64,000 bases of DNA, taken from Glycomyces arizonensis DSM 44726 (GTDB lineage: Bacteria; Actinomycetota; Actinomycetes; Mycobacteriales; Micromonosporaceae). Every line of letters begins with the position of its first letter. The first letter of the stretch is position 1. A program made the translations under genes and the position numbers. The notes beneath the pieces are model-generated. The model did no database searches. It was not told the DNA's origin and saw only the letters and a program-made list of their open reading frames with translations. The stretch covers positions 1 through 64,000 of the forward strand of contig NZ_AXWO01000016.1 in NCBI RefSeq assembly GCF_000482705.1, given 5' to 3'. Positions 8,759-17,872 of the stretch are shown one piece after another.

Positions 8759-10522
8759 TCACCGCCAAGTCGCGAGCGGATTGTCGAGCCTGCCCGCGTA
8801 GATCAGGCTCTCCTCCTGGTTCCCCAGGTCCACCATCTGCCGGTTGTTATTGAGCTGCAACCGATTCAGGCACGAGAGCGCGAAGGTCTCCTCGAACAGG
8901 TCGAAGCGGGCGAACTCCTCGGCCAGCTCGGGGTGGTCGCCCTGGTATCGCCTGACGACGGCCGCGGCCGTGCGCCAGAAGTCCCGCTCGTCGAGCACGC
9001 CGTCGGTGTGCAGGATCGCCGAGAGGAACCGCAGGAAGCAGTCCACGACGTCGGTGAGGATCGCCAGAGTCCGCACCTCGTCGGGGACGGCCCCCTTGAT
9101 GCGCTCGGCCTCCGGCGGCACCGGCATCGACTCGTCGAAGACCGCCGCCTCCTCGCCGATGTCCTTGAGGAACACGCGGTCCACCCGGCCGCCGCGCAGC
9201 ACCAGGATCACGTTCTCGCCGTGCGGCATGAACACCAGCCCGTACTTGTAGAAGCAGTGGACCAGCGGCACCAGGTAGGCCTCCAGGTAGCGCCGCAGCC
9301 ACTCGCCCGGCTCCAGGCCGGAGCGGGCGATGAGCGCCGAGGCGAACGGGCGCCCCGCCGCGTCGACGTGCAGCAGCGAGGCCATCGTGGCCGCCCGCTC
9401 GCCCGGCCCGAGCTTCGGGACGGGGCTCTCGCGCCACAGCGCGGCCAGCATCTTTCGGTACGGCGAGCCCTTCGGCGCGGCCGCCGAGTAGGCCGGGTGC
9501 CGGTAGCCGACGGCCGCCCGCTCGCGCAGGACCGTCACGCCGGACTGCTTCAAGGTCGGGTCGCCGTGGACGAGCCCGGCGATGAAGTCGTTGATCGCGG
9601 GCGTGACCTCCATGTACTCGGTCGACAGCCCCCGCATGAAGCCCATGTTCAGCACCGACAGCGCGGTCTTGACGTAGTCCGAGGCGGGCCTGGAGCGGTT
9701 GAAGAACGTCCGGATCGACTGCTGCGCCTGGTATTCGTCACCCGTCTCGCCGAGCATCACCAGGCGCCCTTCGGCGATCTCGGCGGCGAACGCCGTCGAT
9801 ATCTTGTTCCGCCACTGCCACGGGTGGACCGGGATGAGGTGCACGTCGTCGAACGTCAGGCCGCGCTCGGCGAGCACCGACGCGAACCGCTCGCGGTCCG
9901 CCGCGTCGAACTGCGTCTCCAGGAGCCAGTCGCGCTCCAGCTCGGCCGAGGCGGCGAACATCGCGTGAGCCCGCAGCGCCGCGAGCCACAGCAGGCGCAC
10001 GCCCGCGCCCGTCTCGGGCGCGAAGGCGCGGTAGTCGCCCGCGGTGAAGCCGAGCCGCCCCGAACCGGCGACGAAGCACGGGTGCCCGCCGGTCATGGCC
10101 GCCTCGATCTCCTGGAAGTCCGCGTCGACGAGCGCGGCGGCGCTCGGCTGCGGCACCGCGAGCTGGTAGGCGCCGCGGTTGACGGTGCTGGCGACCTCTT
10201 CGAGGTAGACCGGGAGGATCTCCTCGCTCAGCCCGAGCTCGCCGCTGAACGCGATGAAGAACCCGGCGGCGTCCAGCGGCAGGTCCTCGCCGTCCGCGCT
10301 CTGGCGGCGCAGCGAGGCGGGGTCGACCGCCCAGTGGTCGAGCGCGAGGCGCTCGGCCCTGAACAGGTACCGCTCACTCCCGCCCGAGAGGACGCAGTGG
10401 TCGCCGGCCTGGACGGGCGCGAGCAGCCGCTCGTGGGCGAACTCGCCGATCGCCTTGGCCAGCAAGGCCCTGGTGGCCCGGCGCCAGTGCTCGGGCCGGA
10501 GGTGGTCGGTGGGCTCGGTCAT
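8759..10522 (-). CDS. desD: NIS siderophore synthetase, IucA/IucC family (DesD-like)
   Basis: 587 aa. Conserved family motifs: HPCFVAGSGRLGFTAGDYRAFAPE (ATP/substrate region near 140), HPWQWRNKI, SIRTFFNRSRPASDYVKTALS, and FMPHGENVILVL near 430. It joins N-hydroxy-N-acyl-cadaverine units through ATP-activated carboxylates into a hydroxamate macrocycle of desferrioxamine type. It is the last gene of the des operon. Its ATG overlaps the desC stop in an ATGA, indicating translational coupling. Length is close to known DesD (about 590 aa). Product identity is inferred from operon order. Confidence 0.92.
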   Translation of the reverse strand: MTEPTDHLRPEHWRRATRALLAKAIGEFAHERLLAPVQAGDHCVLSGGSERYLFRAERLALDHWAVDPASLRRQSADGEDLPLDAAGFFIAFSGELGLSEEILPVYLEEVASTVNRGAYQLAVPQPSAAALVDADFQEIEAAMTGGHPCFVAGSGRLGFTAGDYRAFAPETGAGVRLLWLAALRAHAMFAASAELERDWLLETQFDAADRERFASVLAERGLTFDDVHLIPVHPWQWRNKISTAFAAEIAEGRLVMLGETGDEYQAQQSIRTFFNRSRPASDYVKTALSVLNMGFMRGLSTEYMEVTPAINDFIAGLVHGDPTLKQSGVTVLRERAAVGYRHPAYSAAAPKGSPYRKMLAALWRESPVPKLGPGERAATMASLLHVDAAGRPFASALIARSGLEPGEWLRRYLEAYLVPLVHCFYKYGLVFMPHGENVILVLRGGRVDRVFLKDIGEEAAVFDESMPVPPEAERIKGAVPDEVRTLAILTDVVDCFLRFLSAILHTDGVLDERDFWRTAAAVVRRYQGDHPELAEEFARFDLFEETFALSCLNRLQLNNNRQMVDLGNQEESLIYAGRLDNPLATWR

Positions 10523-11100
10523 GTCGTGAGTCCTCTCGCGGCGGACCGCTCGTAGTCGCTCGGGGTGCAGAAGCTGAGGAGCGCCTTCTTGTCGCTCAAC
10601 TGGACGGTGCGTTCGGAGCGGAAGCCGACCCAGTCGTTGAGCCGGTGGATCGGGGTGTTCGACGCGTCCGGCTCGACCACGACGCGTCCGGCATTGAAAC
10701 CGTCGAACAGCAGGTCCATGACGGTGACCATGACGCCCCTGGTGAAGCCCGGGATCGGCGTGTTCGTCGGCGCGGTCAGCACGTGCATGCCGACGTCGCC
10801 CTCCCGGACGTCGTAGACACCGGCGAGCTCGGTGCGCGCGGGGTCGTAGACCTCGACGAGGAACGACGAGCGGTAGCGGTGCATGCCGAGGAACGCGAAG
10901 TGGTGCTCCGAGGCGGCGATGGCCTCGTGCTCGGCCCACACGTCGGCGATCGAGGCCTCGGCCATCATCCAGTACCTGCACTTGGGGTGCGTGACCCACT
11001 CGTGCAGCAGCGGGGCGTCGGCGGCCGGGTCCACCGGGCGCAGCGCGAACTCGCCCAAGCGCTCGTCGCGGCGCTTGAACACGGTCGGGGCGTGCATCAT
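10519..11100 (-). CDS. desC: N-hydroxycadaverine acyltransferase (DesC-like, GNAT fold)
   Basis: 193 aa. IucB/RhbD-type acetyltransferase: GEFALRPVDPAADAPLLHEWVTHPKCRYWMM, then FLVEVYDPARTELAGVYDVREGDVGMHVLTAPT, GVMVTVMDLLFDGFNAGRVVVEPDASN and LNDWVGFRSERTVQLSDKKALL. It transfers acetyl or succinyl to hydroxycadaverine. The ATG at 11100 overlaps the desB stop (ATGA). An in-frame ATG follows immediately at 11097. It is coupled at its own 3' end to desD in the same way. Confidence 0.92.
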   Translation of the reverse strand: MMHAPTVFKRRDERLGEFALRPVDPAADAPLLHEWVTHPKCRYWMMAEASIADVWAEHEAIAASEHHFAFLGMHRYRSSFLVEVYDPARTELAGVYDVREGDVGMHVLTAPTNTPIPGFTRGVMVTVMDLLFDGFNAGRVVVEPDASNTPIHRLNDWVGFRSERTVQLSDKKALLSFCTPSDYERSAARGLTT

Positions 11101-12395
11101 GCAGTCTCCTCGGGTGCCGTGAACTCCTGGAAGGCGATGCGCCGCTCGATCGGGTAGACCTCGCGGCCGGTCATGGCGCGGATGATCCACGAGTTGCGGT
11201 AGGCGGCCATGCCGAGGTCGGGGGTGACGAAGCCGTGCGTGGACAGCTCGGCGTTCTGGACGAACACCTCGCCGGCCCCCGCGGCGTCGACGCTGTAGTC
11301 GCGGCGGGCGTGCAGGCGGCCGGTGGCGTCGAAGCGGAGCCGGTCGCGGATGCCGTCGAGGAAGGCGGGCGGTTTGCTGCTGTAGCCGGTGGCCAGGACG
11401 AGTCCTTCGGTGCGCAGCTCGAAGTCGCGGTCCTGCTCGTGCTGGCGGATGCCGAGGGTGAAACCGTCCCCGGTCCTCGCTTTATCCACAGTGCAATTCG
11501 TGAACAGGCGGGTCGCGACCTCGCCGTGCTCGAAGCGCTTGCGGTACAGCAGGTCGTAGATCTCGTTGATGAGCTCCGCGTTGATGCCCTTATAGAGTCC
11601 CTTGTGGGCATCGTTGAGCTCGTCGCGCTTGGGCGAGGGCAGCGCGTTGAAGTAGTCGACGTAGTCCGGGCTGGTCATCTCCAGGGTCAGCTTGGTGTAC
11701 TCCAGCGGGAAGAACCGCGGCGAGCGCGTCACCCAGTTGAGCCGGTAGCCGCCGGGTTCGAGGCCGTCCAAGAGGTCGCGGTAGATCTCGGCGGCGCTCT
11801 GGCCGCTGCCGACCACGGTGACGCTGCCGCACCGCCGGAGCCGGTCCCGGTACTCCAGATAGGACGAGGCGTGGCAGACGGTCTCGCCCTCCAGCGCGCG
11901 GCACGCGGGCGGCACCCACGGCGGCGTGCCGGTGCCCAGGACGAGCCGCGGCGCGAAGTCGACCCGCTCGCCTTCGGGGCCGGTGCTGCGGACGGCGTAC
12001 AACCCCTGTCCACCATCCCACTCGACGGCGACCACGTCGCGCTCGAAGTGGAGGTTGCCGAGCCTGCCCGCCGCCCACCGCAGGTAGTCCTGGAACTCGC
12101 TGCGCAGCTGGAAGAACGATTCGCGGATGTAGAACGGGTAGATCCGGCCCTGTTCCTTGAGGTAGTTGAGGAACGAGTGCGGCGAGGTCGGGTCGGCGAG
12201 GGTCACCAGGTCGGCCATGAACGGCACCTGCATGGTGGTGCCCTCGATGAGCATGCCCGGGTGCCAGTCGACCGACGCCTTGCGCTCCAGGAAGGTCCCG
12301 TCGAGGCCGTCGACGGGGTCGGCCAGGCACGCCAGGCCGAGGTTGAACGGCCCCAGGCCGATGCCGATGAAGTCGTGCATCCGCGTCTCGGACAT
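11097..12395 (-). CDS. desB: Cadaverine/lysine N-hydroxylase (DesB-like flavoprotein)
   Basis: 432 aa. FAD site GIGLGPFNLGLA at residues 11-22, the substrate-specificity loop MQVPFMADLVTLADPTSPHSFLNYLK, NADPH site VVGSGQSAAE, and the C-terminal ATGYSSKPP motif. This is the class B N-hydroxylating monooxygenase that converts cadaverine to N-hydroxycadaverine. Its ATG directly abuts the desA TAG, so the two are translated together. The C-terminal FVQNAELSTHGFVTPDLGMAAYRNS is typical of lysine/ornithine monooxygenases. Confidence 0.94.
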   Translation of the reverse strand: MSETRMHDFIGIGLGPFNLGLACLADPVDGLDGTFLERKASVDWHPGMLIEGTTMQVPFMADLVTLADPTSPHSFLNYLKEQGRIYPFYIRESFFQLRSEFQDYLRWAAGRLGNLHFERDVVAVEWDGGQGLYAVRSTGPEGERVDFAPRLVLGTGTPPWVPPACRALEGETVCHASSYLEYRDRLRRCGSVTVVGSGQSAAEIYRDLLDGLEPGGYRLNWVTRSPRFFPLEYTKLTLEMTSPDYVDYFNALPSPKRDELNDAHKGLYKGINAELINEIYDLLYRKRFEHGEVATRLFTNCTVDKARTGDGFTLGIRQHEQDRDFELRTEGLVLATGYSSKPPAFLDGIRDRLRFDATGRLHARRDYSVDAAGAGEVFVQNAELSTHGFVTPDLGMAAYRNSWIIRAMTGREVYPIERRIAFQEFTAPEETA

Positions 12396-13982
12396 CTATG
12401 CCCCCCGGAGCTTCGCGCCGTGCCGGGCGAGCGCGTCGAGGACGGGAACGATGTCATCGAGCGTCGTCTCGGGGTTGAGCAGCGTGAGCTTGAGCGCGGC
12501 ACGGCCTTCGACGCGGGTGGCGGCGACCATGCCCTCTCCGGCGGCGGCGATCGCCTCGCGCGCCAGACGATGCACCTCGTCATCGGCGCCGGTGAGGCGG
12601 AACAGGACGGTGGACAGCTGCGAGGCGGGCGCGGCGGTCTCGAAGCGCTCATCGGCCTCCAGGTGCGCCCACGCCTCGGCCGCCAGGTCGCAGACCCGGT
12701 CGAACATCGAGCCGATGGCGTCGGGCCCCAAGGTGCGCAGCGTCATCCACAGCTTCAGCGCGTCCAGGCGCCGCGTGGTCTGGAGGCTCTTGTCGACCTG
12801 GTTGGGGAAGACGGCCTCGGCCGGGTTGAGGTAGTCGGCGTGGTGGGTGACGTGCCGCAGCGAGGAGCGGTCGCGCACAATGATCGCCGATGAGCTGACC
12901 GGCTGGAAGAACGACTTGTGGTAGTCCACGGTGACCGAGTCGGCGCGCTCGATCCCGTCCACCATGCCGCGCCTGCGCCGGGAGACGAGGAGCCCGCAGC
13001 CGTAGGCGGCGTCCACATGGAACCAGACGCGGTGCGCCTCGCACACCTCGGCGATCGACGCGAGCGGGTCGATCGAGCCGAAGTCGGTGGTCCCGGCGGT
13101 GGCGACGACCCCGGCCGGAACGAGTCCCTCGCCGCGGCAGGTCTCCAGGGCCGCGTCGAGCGCGCCCGGGTGCATGCGGAAGTGCGCGTCGGCCGGGACG
13201 GTGACCACGGCGTCCTCGCCGAGCCCGAGCAGGCGGGCGGCCTTGACGACGCTGAAGTGGCTGTGGGGCGAGGCGAACAGGCGCAGCCTCGGGAGGACCT
13301 CGACGCCGCGCAGCGCGGTCTCGCTGTTCTTGCGAACGGTCTCGACGGCCTCGTCTCTGGCAAGGAGCAGCGCGTGCAGGTTCGACTGCGTCCCACCGGA
13401 GGTGAAGACGCCGTCGGCGTCGGGGCCGAAGCCGATGCGTCCGGCGGTCCAGTCGATGAGGCGCCGCTCGATGAAGGTGCCGCCCGCGCTCTGGTCCCAG
13501 GTGTCCACTGAGGTGTTCACGGAGGCGAGGACGGTCTCGGCGGCGACGGCCGGGAGCGCGACGGGGCAGTTGAGGTGGGCGAGGTAGCGGGGGTGGTGGA
13601 ACCAGACGGCGTCGCGCAGGTAGAGGTCGCCGATCTCGTCGAGCGCGTCGCCGAAGGTCGGCAGGGGGCGGTCGAGGTCGACCGCGTCGAAGGCGGGCGC
13701 GAGTTCGGCGGGGGCGATGCCGGTCCAGGGCCGGTCGACCTCGGCGAAGCGTTCGGAGACCCTTTGGGCCACTTCGGTCATGAGGGAGCGGTAGGTCTCG
13801 GTCGAATTCCGATCGAGCAGCGCGGGGTTGGGTGATGAGGGATTGTGTGAGGCGGGGTTGTGTGAAGCGGGATTGTGTGAGGCGCAGTCGTGCAGTGCGG
13901 TCGCCCCGGTGGGGGAGTTCGGTGGCGTCGGTGCGAGGCGGAGGTCTGCGGCGCTGGTCGGCACTGAGCTACGTCCTTTCAT
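12396..13982 (-). CDS. desA: PLP-dependent lysine decarboxylase (DesA-like) with repeat-bearing N-terminal extension
   Basis: 528 aa. Group II decarboxylase: VFTSGGTQSNLHAL, WFHVDAAYGCGLLVSRRRR, and VDYHKSFFQPVSSS with the PLP lysine K356. It decarboxylates lysine to cadaverine, the first step of desferrioxamine synthesis. Homology to DesA begins near residue 55 (NSTETYRSLMTEVAQRVSERFAEVDRPWTG). The preceding part contains tandem ASHNP units. The ATG at 13982 lies 30 nt from an iron box, but its ribosome site is weak, so a shorter start (for example M67) is possible. Confidence 0.9.
   Translation of the reverse strand: MKGRSSVPTSAADLRLAPTPPNSPTGATALHDCASHNPASHNPASHNPSSPNPALLDRNSTETYRSLMTEVAQRVSERFAEVDRPWTGIAPAELAPAFDAVDLDRPLPTFGDALDEIGDLYLRDAVWFHHPRYLAHLNCPVALPAVAAETVLASVNTSVDTWDQSAGGTFIERRLIDWTAGRIGFGPDADGVFTSGGTQSNLHALLLARDEAVETVRKNSETALRGVEVLPRLRLFASPHSHFSVVKAARLLGLGEDAVVTVPADAHFRMHPGALDAALETCRGEGLVPAGVVATAGTTDFGSIDPLASIAEVCEAHRVWFHVDAAYGCGLLVSRRRRGMVDGIERADSVTVDYHKSFFQPVSSSAIIVRDRSSLRHVTHHADYLNPAEAVFPNQVDKSLQTTRRLDALKLWMTLRTLGPDAIGSMFDRVCDLAAEAWAHLEADERFETAAPASQLSTVLFRLTGADDEVHRLAREAIAAAGEGMVAATRVEGRAALKLTLLNPETTLDDIVPVLDALARHGAKLRGA
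13824..13898. repeat. 15-bp tandem repeat inside desA
   Basis: Three near-identical 15-bp units (13839-13883, encoding ASHNP three times on the minus strand) are flanked by a degenerate unit on each side. The repeat length is a multiple of three, so copy-number change leaves the frame intact. Confidence 0.8.
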
Positions 13983-14011
13983 GGCCGGCCGGTCGCGGCC
14001 GGGAGGATGAC

Positions 14012-14030
14012 GGAGGTTAGCCTAACCTAA
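14012..14030 (-). promoter_or_regulatory. Iron box (IdeR/DmdR operator) of the des operon
   Basis: The minus strand reads TTAGGTTAGGCTAACCTCC, 16 of 19 identical to the actinobacterial iron-box consensus TTAGGTTAGGCTCACCTAA. The core AGGTTAG-C-CTAACCT (14014-14028) is a perfect inverted repeat. It lies 30 nt upstream of desA, so iron-replete repression of siderophore synthesis is expected. Confidence 0.88.
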
Positions 14031-14191
14031 TTATCGCGTCGAGAGAAGGGGGATCCCAGATGGTGATGTTCTCCACTCAGGGGGATGAACCATCCCAAGA
14101 TCATTTGCTTGCGTGATGGCGCGGTCGCTCGTAGTGTGGGGTCGACGGTCGAGCTCCTCACCACCCGCCTTCCCCCGCAAGGAGAACCTCT

Positions 14192-15094
14192 GTGACCGAA
14201 ACACCCGTCCGCTACCGGAACCCGCTCATGGACAGCGCCCGATGGAACGGCGTCGAACTCCGCGACGGCGACATCATCGTCACCACTCCCGCCAAGTGCG
14301 GCACCACCTGGACGCAGATCATCTGCGGCCTCCTCGTGTTCGGGCAGCCCGAACTGCCGAAGCCGCTCGACGAGCTCTCGCCGTGGGTCGACGCGTACTT
14401 CCGCGACCACGACGACCTCATCGCCGCCCTTGCGGCACAAGAGCACCGCAGGTTCATGAAGTCCCACACCCCGCTCGACGGCCTCCCGTCCGACGGGAGG
14501 GTCGCCTACGTCGCCACCGGCCGCGACCCGCGCGACGTCGGCGTCTCGATGGACCACCACATGGCCAACATGGACATGGAGGCGGTCATGAAGATCCGCG
14601 TCGCGACGATGGGCCCCGAAGCGGCCGCCTTCGGCGACTCCCTCCCCGCGCCGGCCCCGACCTTCTACGAGCGCTTCTGGAACTGGGTCGACTCCGACGA
14701 CATCTCCATCAGCCTCAAAGGACTGCTCAACCACATCGGGCAGGTCTGGGAGAGGCGAGAAGAGGACAACATCGTGCTCATGCACTACGACGAGCTCAAG
14801 GCCGACCTCGACGGCCAGATGCGGTCACTCGCCGACGCGCTCGGCATCGCCATCGACGAGGAGGTCTGGCCGGAGCTGGTCAAGGCGGCCACCTTCGACG
14901 CGGTGCGCGGCAACGCCGAGACCCTCACCCCGGAGAACGGCATCTGGAAGGACAAGGCCGACTTCTTCCACAAAGGCTCCAGCGGCCAGTGGAAAACGCT
15001 GTTCGACGAGGACGACCTCGAACGCTACCGCGCACGGGTCAACGAGCTGACCACCCCCGAGATCGCCGAATGGCTCCACCGAGAGCCGTTCTGA
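14192..15094 (+). CDS. Sulfotransferase family protein
   Basis: 300 aa. PAKCGTTWTQ at residues 34-43 is the 5'-phosphosulfate loop for PAPS. YVATGRDPRDVGVSMDHH near 105 is the 3'-phosphate motif, and FFHKGSSGQWKTLF near 265 corresponds to the conserved RKGxxGDWK region, all in the expected order. It transfers sulfate from PAPS to an alcohol or amine; the acceptor is unknown. GTG start at 14192 with AAGGAGA 7 nt before it. It diverges from desA but is separated from the iron box by about 160 nt, so iron control is not implied. Confidence 0.87.
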   Translation: MTETPVRYRNPLMDSARWNGVELRDGDIIVTTPAKCGTTWTQIICGLLVFGQPELPKPLDELSPWVDAYFRDHDDLIAALAAQEHRRFMKSHTPLDGLPSDGRVAYVATGRDPRDVGVSMDHHMANMDMEAVMKIRVATMGPEAAAFGDSLPAPAPTFYERFWNWVDSDDISISLKGLLNHIGQVWERREEDNIVLMHYDELKADLDGQMRSLADALGIAIDEEVWPELVKAATFDAVRGNAETLTPENGIWKDKADFFHKGSSGQWKTLFDEDDLERYRARVNELTTPEIAEWLHREPF

Positions 15095-15170
15095 GCCTCG
15101 GCCGCCCGGACGCGGACACCGCCGTCCGGGCGGCTGCGCTTGCCGCACAACAGCGCTTCACGACAGCGGC

Positions 15171-16853
15171 TCAGGCCGCGCGCCGCTCGGCGATCCAATC
15201 CTCGACGACGCCGGTCATGGTCTCCAGCGGGATCGACCCGCTGGAGAGCACCCGGTCGTGGAAGTGCCTGAGGTCGAACGCCGCCCCCAATTCGCCCCGG
15301 GCCCGCTCGCGCAGCTCGCCGATGTGGCGCCGCCCGATCATGTACGCCAGAGCCTGCCCCGGCCAGGCGATGTACCGGTCGACCTCGTTCGCGATGTTCA
15401 CTTCGGACAGCGCCGTGTGATCCCGCATGAACGCGATCGCCTCGCCGCGCGACCACCCGAAGGCGTGCATCCCGGTGTCCACCACCAGCCGGCACGCCCG
15501 CCACGCGTCGAACGAGACCATGCCCAATCGCGCCAGATTCCCGCTGTAGAGCCCCATCTCGTCGGCCAGGCGCTCGGTGTAGAGCCCCCAGCCCTCGCCG
15601 AACGCCGTGAAGTACGAGAAGCGGCGGAACAGCGGCAGATCGCCGAGCGTCTGCCCCAGCGCGAACTGGAGGTGGTGCCCCGGCACGCTCTCGTGGAACG
15701 CCAGGGCCTCGTACTCGTACCGCGTCCGCGTGCGCGGCTCGTACGTGTTCACCCAGTGCGTGCCGGGCCTGGACTCGTCCAGCGCGGGCACCGTGTAGTA
15801 GGCCAGCGTCGAGCCCTTCGCGGCGGCCTCGGGCACCGTCCGCACCTCGCAGGGGGCGATGTCGTATTCCAAGAACGCCTCGGGGAGCGCGGCCTCGGCG
15901 CGCCGCAGCGCCCCGGTGACGTCCGCGAGGATCTCCGCGGCGCGCTCGTACCGCAGCGACGCGTCGCCGCGCAGCCGGGAGAAGACCTCGTCGACGTCAC
16001 TGGTGCCCAGGGCCTTCGCGCCGAGTTCGGCGAACTCCTCGCGCAGCCGCTCGACGGCGTCGAGCCCGATCCGGTGGATCTCCTCGGGCGTCAAGTCGGT
16101 GGTCGTGAACTGCCGCGCGGCGGCCAGGTAGCCCGCCTCCCCTTCGGGCACATGGCAGACGCCGACCCGCTCGTCCGGCCGCGCCTCAGGCAGCAGCTCG
16201 GTCTCCAGGACGCTCCGCCACCGCGCCAAGGCGGGCCGGACCCGCCGCTCGACAACGCCCGCGGCCGCCTCCCTCCACTGCCGGGCGTCGACGCCCGAAG
16301 GCTCGGGCCGCAGCAGCGGATCGTCGTCGAGCGGCCCGGCCAGGTAGTCGTCGAGCTGCCCGATCGAGGCCAGCACCCCGTGGCGGGTCTGGTGGCGGCC
16401 TTCGCTCCCGGCAATCCGGTACCGCTCCAGCGCCGCGTCGAAGTAGTCGCCGAGCCCGGCGAGGCGCGCCAGGTAGTCCCGGCTGCGCCGCTCGCCGTCG
16501 AGGTTCACGTTCGGGACGCCCGAGAGCATCCGCGACACGACTCCGGCGATCGACGCGCCGGCGCCGACCTCGTGCAGCGCGGCCGTGATCGCGCCGGTCT
16601 CGTCCCGCACCAGCCGGTCGAGCATCGAGTGGGTGATCCGGTCCTGGCCTTCCAGGAGCGCGGGGTCGATGCCCGCCAGCGCGTCCCGCGTCTCGGCCAG
16701 GTGCGCGAGCCGCCCGCGGTCGCCCTCCCGGCTCGGGTCGGGCAGCCGGTCGTCGTGTCCGGCGATGCCGTAGGCCGTGGCCGCGAGCGGGTTGTCGGCC
16801 AAGCGGAGGTCGAAGTAGCGCTGTGCGACCGAGGCGAGCGATGAGTCGGACAT
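15171..16853 (-). CDS. DUF885 family protein (putative metallopeptidase-like)
   Basis: 560 aa, the usual family length. The C-terminal half has YEYEALAFHESVPGHHLQFALGQ, in which the HESxPGHH metalloprotease-like motif is intact. It also has FSYFTAFGEGWGLYTERLADEMGLY and a YIAWPGQALAYMIGRRHI motif. DUF885 members are related to gluzincin (M3-like) peptidases, but activity is unproven. ATG at 16853. No signal peptide is seen, so it is probably cytosolic. The HNH endonuclease frame upstream runs into its 5' part in another frame. Confidence 0.85.
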   Translation of the reverse strand: MSDSSLASVAQRYFDLRLADNPLAATAYGIAGHDDRLPDPSREGDRGRLAHLAETRDALAGIDPALLEGQDRITHSMLDRLVRDETGAITAALHEVGAGASIAGVVSRMLSGVPNVNLDGERRSRDYLARLAGLGDYFDAALERYRIAGSEGRHQTRHGVLASIGQLDDYLAGPLDDDPLLRPEPSGVDARQWREAAAGVVERRVRPALARWRSVLETELLPEARPDERVGVCHVPEGEAGYLAAARQFTTTDLTPEEIHRIGLDAVERLREEFAELGAKALGTSDVDEVFSRLRGDASLRYERAAEILADVTGALRRAEAALPEAFLEYDIAPCEVRTVPEAAAKGSTLAYYTVPALDESRPGTHWVNTYEPRTRTRYEYEALAFHESVPGHHLQFALGQTLGDLPLFRRFSYFTAFGEGWGLYTERLADEMGLYSGNLARLGMVSFDAWRACRLVVDTGMHAFGWSRGEAIAFMRDHTALSEVNIANEVDRYIAWPGQALAYMIGRRHIGELRERARGELGAAFDLRHFHDRVLSSGSIPLETMTGVVEDWIAERRAA

Positions 16854-17491
16854 GGGACCCCTTCCGAAGGCGCGTCGCCTGCGATGCTATGCGCCGACCG
16901 GCCGACCGGCAAGCGCCTGAGCGGTTCAGCGCTTCTTGGCAGGTCGCCACGCCATAAAGCCACCTCTTTCCAGCTTCGGCCCGTGCAGACGCGGGCAATG
17001 GTCGTGAAGGCGACGCCGTACCGGCTGGCCAGGTCTCCGTAAGACGCCTTCTCCCGGCCTCTTGCGCGACGAATCGCGCGCACCAGATCGGGAGTGAGCA
17101 CCCGTCCGCGAGGTCGCATCCGTTCCCTCTCCCAGCTGTCATTCACGTTGTCCTGAGGGGTGCCGAGTTCCAGATGATCAAGCCGCACGCAGAGCCGGTT
17201 ATCGCAGGAGTGGCGAAGGATGACGCCGTTGTCATACAAGTAGCCGCAGCGCTGCCATGAGTAGATGTGAGCGAGCACGATTCGTTTCTCGGGTGACGGT
17301 CCGACCATCTGGCCATACCCGTATGTGTTGACCGTGCTGTTCCAGAGCCGGCAATGCTCTGCCTCGGTTATCTTGCTGAGGAAACGGAGGTCCGCGCAGG
17401 TGGCGCGGCGACCGACTGATGGTTGCTCGCTGGTGCGACAGACACAGCCGTCCCACACGCATGCACCGGTGAATAGAGTACGATCGCCCAT
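16505..17491 (-). CDS. HNH homing-type endonuclease, 3' end probably not native
   Basis: 328 aa as open. The start at 17491 (MGDRTLFTG) has a strong AGGAGGT site. HNH core: CRLWNSTVNTYGYGQM, RIVLAHIYSW, then GVILRHSCDNRLCVRLDHLELGTPQDNVND (HNH_3 type with its Cys pair). It is followed by a NUMOD-like HTH (LTPDLVRAIRRARG...YGDLASRYGVAFTTIARVCTGRSWKEV) ending near 16930. Past that point the frame has no stop until 16505, inside the DUF885 gene. The last 140 residues therefore look like accidental read-through. DNA here is less GC-rich than its neighbours, consistent with a mobile gene. Confidence 0.72.
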   Translation of the reverse strand: MGDRTLFTGACVWDGCVCRTSEQPSVGRRATCADLRFLSKITEAEHCRLWNSTVNTYGYGQMVGPSPEKRIVLAHIYSWQRCGYLYDNGVILRHSCDNRLCVRLDHLELGTPQDNVNDSWERERMRPRGRVLTPDLVRAIRRARGREKASYGDLASRYGVAFTTIARVCTGRSWKEVALWRGDLPRSAEPLRRLPVGRSAHSIAGDAPSEGVPCPTHRSPRSHSATSTSAWPTTRSRPRPTASPDTTTGCPTRAGRATAGGSRTWPRRGTRWRASTPRSWKARTGSPTRCSTGWCGTRPARSRPRCTRSAPARRSPESCRGCSRASRT

Positions 17492-17872
17492 TGCGGGCAC
17501 CTCCTGGATAGGTCGTCCGTCATGCCCCGGGAGCGTTGGAGCGCTCGCCGGGGTCTTGTGGTTTGAGGTTTCAGCCTCGTTCCCGAGGTCGCCGTTCGTG
17601 GACACCGGTCAACCGGGTGTGATTTCGTCTCCGTGTCTTGAAACGTCAGGCTGGATCACCCATTTGAATATTAAAAGAGCAGGGCTCGCGATACAAGATC
17701 AACGGATGGAATAGGTCAAATAGGAATTTAGTTGGTCATCTTGGGGTGCAACGGAATACAGGGCGACATGGCGGTGTCGGAGATTCACCCGGAAGGGTAA
17801 GCCGGGCAAGCGGATCGAGGCACGCCGAACGGCGGGCGGTGCCATCAGGCCCCGCCCGCCGCGGCAGCCGCA
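17492..17872. other. Low-GC intergenic stretch upstream of the HNH gene
   Basis: About 380 bases with no convincing gene. GC falls sharply at 17640-17740 (for example ATTTGAATATTAAAAGAGC), very unlike the chromosome around it. No direct repeats or integrase remnants were seen. It probably arrived with the HNH endonuclease and may hold its promoter. Confidence 0.5.

Noticed and set aside
8714-10555. 613-codon plus-strand frame opposite desD
   Set aside because: Antisense shadow; desD has all IucA/IucC motifs on the other strand.
16186-17142. Alternative frame joining the HNH region and the DUF885 gene
   Set aside because: It lacks any HNH or DUF885 motif in its own reading frame; only residual similarity from frame overlap.
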